This document shows positions 59,941 to 64,000 of a DNA stretch of 64,000 nt, one piece after another; position 1 is the stretch's first letter, and every line of letters begins with the position of its first letter. The position numbers and the translations under genes are program-made. The notes below the pieces were generated by a model that was not told the DNA's origin, searched no databases, and was given only the letters and a program-made list of their open reading frames with translations. The stretch comes from Acorus gramineus (Eukaryota; Streptophyta; Magnoliopsida; Acorales; Acoraceae): the NCBI GenBank assembly GCA_030737835.1, contig CM060854.1:6706860-6770859 (forward strand), read 5' to 3'.

Positions 59941-62900
59941 TTAAGGTGTTTTTGGCATATAAAATGTTTACAACACTACCACCAAAAACAACACAAGGGG
60001 AGAGCAAATCATGGTAAATGGTAATGCAAATAGAAGGAGTGGGGGACCTACTTGAAAACTTGGATTAAAGAATTTAGGAGAGACATGAAGGAAAACAAAC
60101 CTACTTTGAGAATGACTTTAAATACAAAGTTATAGCGTATTAGAATTTATAAATTTGACCCCAAACCTTGGGGAAATAAGCTATGATGCTGTAGGTTCCT
60201 TGGGGAAATAAGCTATGATGCTGTAGGTTTTCTTCCATATAATATAGCTAGTCACCTCCTTGGAAATGTATTTTTCTTTATCCCGTGAATTTAATGTCTG
60301 CCACTGCCAATTAAGTTGCTTACCGTGGAATTTTCAGTATTATACTATCAATTTCTGATGTTCTCCCTTATTTTTCTTGCTCATTATGATTCTTATTAGA
60401 CATGCTCGTTGATGTATACCCCTTTTGTTTGCATATGCATTTTTTTAAGGAAAAAGATGTGATGTCATACTAAAGTATTATCAACAAGTTGTGTGCACAT
60501 AAATTGAGCCTGAATGTGTTGACTATTGAGTTGTATTAATTACCAAGATTTTGTGTAGCTATTAGATAGACAAAGCAGTTGTTTTTTATCCTTATCCAGT
60601 ATGCACAGGTTTTGAGCGTGTCAATACAACACATTGTCTTGTTCTTGTTGGCTGCAGGGCATAAAATGCCTGTAGGATCTTCTAAATTATGAAAAGCAGA
60701 TGTTAATTAATATAGTTTGTATTTCAGTTGCATCATTTTGGGGCTGGGTTCCCTTAAGCTTGGTATGCAAGTGATGTAGCACTTTGATCCTCAGCTGATC
60801 TATGAAAAATGCATTCACAAGTCATTTGCATGAGAGAGATCACATAACCTTGAATGCATTGCAAGGCATCATCCGAAGATTTCTATTGTGGCAGTCAAGT
60901 GACAAATTTTTGAGGCATTACCGTGCTACTTAATAATATCACATGCCAAAGAAAACTACCAACTCTTTCTTCTTCCAATAAATAAACATGTAATTCTAAA
61001 CCTTATCTGGATTGTCACGCTTAATATTTCAGTCTTGAAATTTTCAGCAGATTGACAGATAGAAATCTTCTACTTTTAAGCAGCCAATGTTAGATAAAGA
61101 TTGGGTATATTCCTAATATGACTATTAACGAATCAATCAAAAAAAAAGTTTGGACGGGTCAAATTTGTCTAATCATCATAAAGAAATTAGTCAAATAGAA
61201 ATATATGTCCATGATATTGAACCTAGGTAACAAACATGCTAGGCTGTCGTAATATGGCCTACATATGAAGTTTTGGCTCAGTTTGCAAGGATCTCTACTT
61301 TTATGGTTGAAATAATGTTAGGGTAAATCGGATAGTCTGCAATCAGTGAAGAATTTTTAGCACACCATTTGATGAAATATTCATTTAGCTTTTCACATGC
61401 TATAAGCAATGAGCACTTTTAACAATTGATTTAAACTATTCAAGTGGACCATATGCCACTCAATTTATGTTCTTAGTTTAATGCAGTTTCTGAGGATGTA
61501 ACTTCAACTGAAATCTAGTTGGCAGGTCTTATGAAACTTTATTTCACACCTTTTGGATTTTCGTTTGGATCTCACTTATAGCCAGGTCATTGTTAATTTA
61601 ACTTACCAATTCCTTCATCTGTCATTTTGACTTCACCCAGTATAATTTATATGGACGTGTTTTTATGCACTATGTTAACTAGGCAAAGCATATGTGTGCC
61701 TACCTGTTTAGTGTATACACACTTGCAGGCAGGGTATCACCTAGTTTGTTTTGTGTTAGAATTCTATGGACTGACCGTATGTGTGAGGGAAAATTTTGCA
61801 TACAAAGGGAACTTATATAGCATTGGGCTCTCTAACTTCTGCAGATTAATTTATCAAAATAGAAAACACTGCTTATTACAATATTCTATTTATAGAAAAT
61901 TTTCATTCTATATTTTGTAGCTTGTCTTACAAAATCGTACTATTCCACTAAAGGGACCATGTAATCAGAGCTGTGTTTACTATCGCTCAAATACACAGAT
62001 TTTCCGTTCTTGCTCTGTTAGATATTCTTGCTGATTTCTTGTATATAGTATGTTAGCAATATCATTGATATTCTTTAAACCGTCTGTCATATCAATAAAT
62101 CTTATTTACGTCATCATTTTTTAGAGATATTTACAAATTTCTTTAACGCACTTGCCTATTAATCTGGACCATCACATCTTAATGTCATCATACATTTAAA
62201 ATTTTCTTTGGAGGGCTAAAATGCCAAGGGGGGAGACTTGAATTTCTGTATGGGGAGATCAAAACATTGATCTGAAAAATCCCAGACTCTAATTGGAGTA
62301 ATTCACAGATACGTTTGAATCTACATGGGAAGCATAGGTGAAAACTTTCAATGGAGTTCACCCTGGTAAACTACCTTGTTTTGCTGACTGAATCATAACC
62401 GTTCAGTTAGAGATCCTTTCTCTGAAGGTGTTCACAACATCGTCTGATGATGTGGGTCCCTTTGCTCTTCTTTGTTCCACTTAGCTATGCTTTATTGACC
62501 TCTGGTTCCTCAATTAAATCAGCATGGAAGCTTCATAGTGCTCTCTTTAAATCATTCTTTTTAGGTTGTCTCATCCAAGCTAATCACCCTATCTGGTGCA
62601 TGTTTAGGTTGCCATCATAGGAAAAAGACACCTACAATTGAAGATAGGAAACCAAAACTTGGTGGAACTTTTCCTATAATAAACAATCTCAGCTTCCACA
62701 TCAATTCATTGTTTATGTCCTCCTCTTGAGATCACAGCACCATCGAATGCTTCATGAATCACTTTAAATCTCTCAAACATCAATGTGCGAAAGGACAGGT
62801 TGGGTCATGGAATATATAAACCATACATGAGAAAGAAAGAACTAGATTTGTATGATCTGGCAGAATGATAATCGCGTTAGTATTATTTAATTTAATAAGA

Positions 62901-64000
62901 AATTCTAATTGTAATAATTTTAGATGGTTCATCACTAAATAATGCCCTCAAATGCTTAACTAAACTATTTGTCCATCTATATCTATATTCTAGACCTAGT
63001 AGTTGAACTTATAATCTTTATTTTACTCTAGTCTCAAAAGTTGTAGCTCGGCCACTGAAAAATGGTAGGAAAAGATACTGATTCTAAATATAAGATTTTT
63101 TTAGAACAAAAGAAACTTCCATATGTAAATATTCATTATTCTTAAAACAATTAAACCATGTTTCTCACTGAATTCTCGAGTCCAATTCTTTTTGCTTTTG
63201 ACTGACTGTTGATACCCTTTATTTTAGTTATACAATGCATTGTACTCCTCCCATTAGTTTCTGTTATGGAAATGTGTGCCCTGTTTATGTTGTGGAGAAG
63301 GCAGGTTGTTCTTGTGCCTTGTTTATTTTCCGTTCAATTTATGTGTAAATTTGTTTAATGTGGTCTTTGTGTGTAGGACAGTGTGTTCGTGGACATCAGT
63401 CGAGGCAGCGCGGAACCAGGTACCTAGTAGTAGGTTCTCCCGTCTTGCCACCAACTCAAGTAATTAAGTATTGGATCTGCATTTCAAACCAAAACGGGTG
63501 GAAGTGACTCAAATGAAATATCGAATTCATCAGATCACCTCTTGACAGGTTGATAGTTGGGTTCGAATTTTACTCATGTTGATAGAATAAGATTTAACCA
63601 AGAAAAAGAAAAACACATGCCAACTAATGTCATAAAATATGATATTTTTCACGATAAGGGGTTGCAAAATGAAGAGAAAGCAGTGAATAAACTATGAGTT
63701 CCTTGGGCTTTTATCAGCCAACAAAGTACAAAGATTGCTGTGGATGGTAGGGTGCTCTAGACAGTTTTAACATCTGTGACTAATGACGAAGTGTTCACTG
63801 TAATTGTGGTATGAACAGTTTTTCAAGTAAATGAAGTACTACAATTGGAGGGGCCTTTTTTATATTGCTTGAGGTGCTGAATGATTGAGGGGAATCATTT
63901 TTTGTGGTGGGGACAGTGTTTTGCCTTGAAAACTACTTGGAAATCCAACAAAGATGAAATTGTGTGGGGTTTGGATTTGGAGATCTTGGTTTTGGACTGA
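59941..64000. other. Intergenic; no gene recognised
   Basis: AT-rich DNA with many short unrelated open frames. A 32-bp tandem duplication lies at 60,166-60,229. A slightly more GC-rich patch at 63,380-63,450 could be an exon of a non-coding transcript or of a gene continuing to the right, but nothing in it is recognisable. Confidence 0.4.
60166..60229. repeat. 32-bp direct tandem duplication
   Basis: CCTTGGGGAAATAAGCTATG plus 12 more bases occurs at 60,166-60,197 and immediately again at 60,198-60,229 without a mismatch, which suggests a recent event. Confidence 0.9.

Noticed and set aside
1-64000. CRISPR arrays, bacterial operons, rRNA or canonical tRNA genes
   Set aside because: None seen. 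The only tRNA-like sequence is the degenerate SINE in the PMT intron.

Overview
The window is nuclear DNA of a flowering plant. Every recognisable protein gene is a plant family, genes are split by GT-AG introns that join in phase, introns and intergenic DNA are AT-rich, and transposon remnants are abundant. Several genes have a GC-rich first exon, which is common in monocots. An intact TIC56 gene, from memory absent or divergent in grasses, would favour a non-grass monocot. I cannot name the species.

Layout. At 1-2.9 kb there is a minus-strand first exon of a GILT-type thiol reductase, whose other exons lie off the left edge or are missing, and a 275-bp Mutator-type MITE. TIC56 (chloroplast inner-envelope translocon subunit, 5 exons, + strand) fills 2.9-8.6 kb, with a hAT-type element in its last intron. 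At 10.2-27.0 kb a gene for an extended short-chain dehydrogenase of the cinnamoyl-CoA-reductase-like group is present in three tandem, intact, nearly identical six-exon copies (A, B, C). A broken endogenous pararetrovirus fragment lies in the upstream region of copy B, and an 880-bp hAT element lies in intron 2 of copy C. The matching sites in A and B are empty.

An 11-exon multiple inositol polyphosphate phosphatase gene occupies 29.7-38.8 kb on the minus strand. Its introns hold a foldback element and a ~92-bp minisatellite. The stretch 38.9-44.7 kb is gene-free and holds hAT remnants, a possible Helitron end and a 187-bp tandem duplication. An Ariadne-type RBR protein gene (44.8-46.8 kb, minus) lacks the complete RING1 domain but keeps IBR, RING2 and the Ariadne domain. 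A two-exon defensin-like peptide gene follows at 47.8-48.3 kb.

At 49.3-52.3 kb there is a LINE 3' end with a long-TIR Mutator-type element nested in it, a second copy of the MITE from the left end, and an 862-bp Mutator-type element. An eight-exon PMT23-like putative Golgi methyltransferase gene covers 52.9-57.4 kb. In the last 6.6 kb I recognise no gene, only a MITE and short repeats.

The genes are functionally unrelated neighbours (plastid protein import, NADPH-dependent reduction, inositol phosphate breakdown, ubiquitin system, peptide defence, cell-wall methylation). Only the reductase cluster is a co-functional array. Exon models were built by hand from splice consensus, phase and family similarity. 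No search or alignment program was run.
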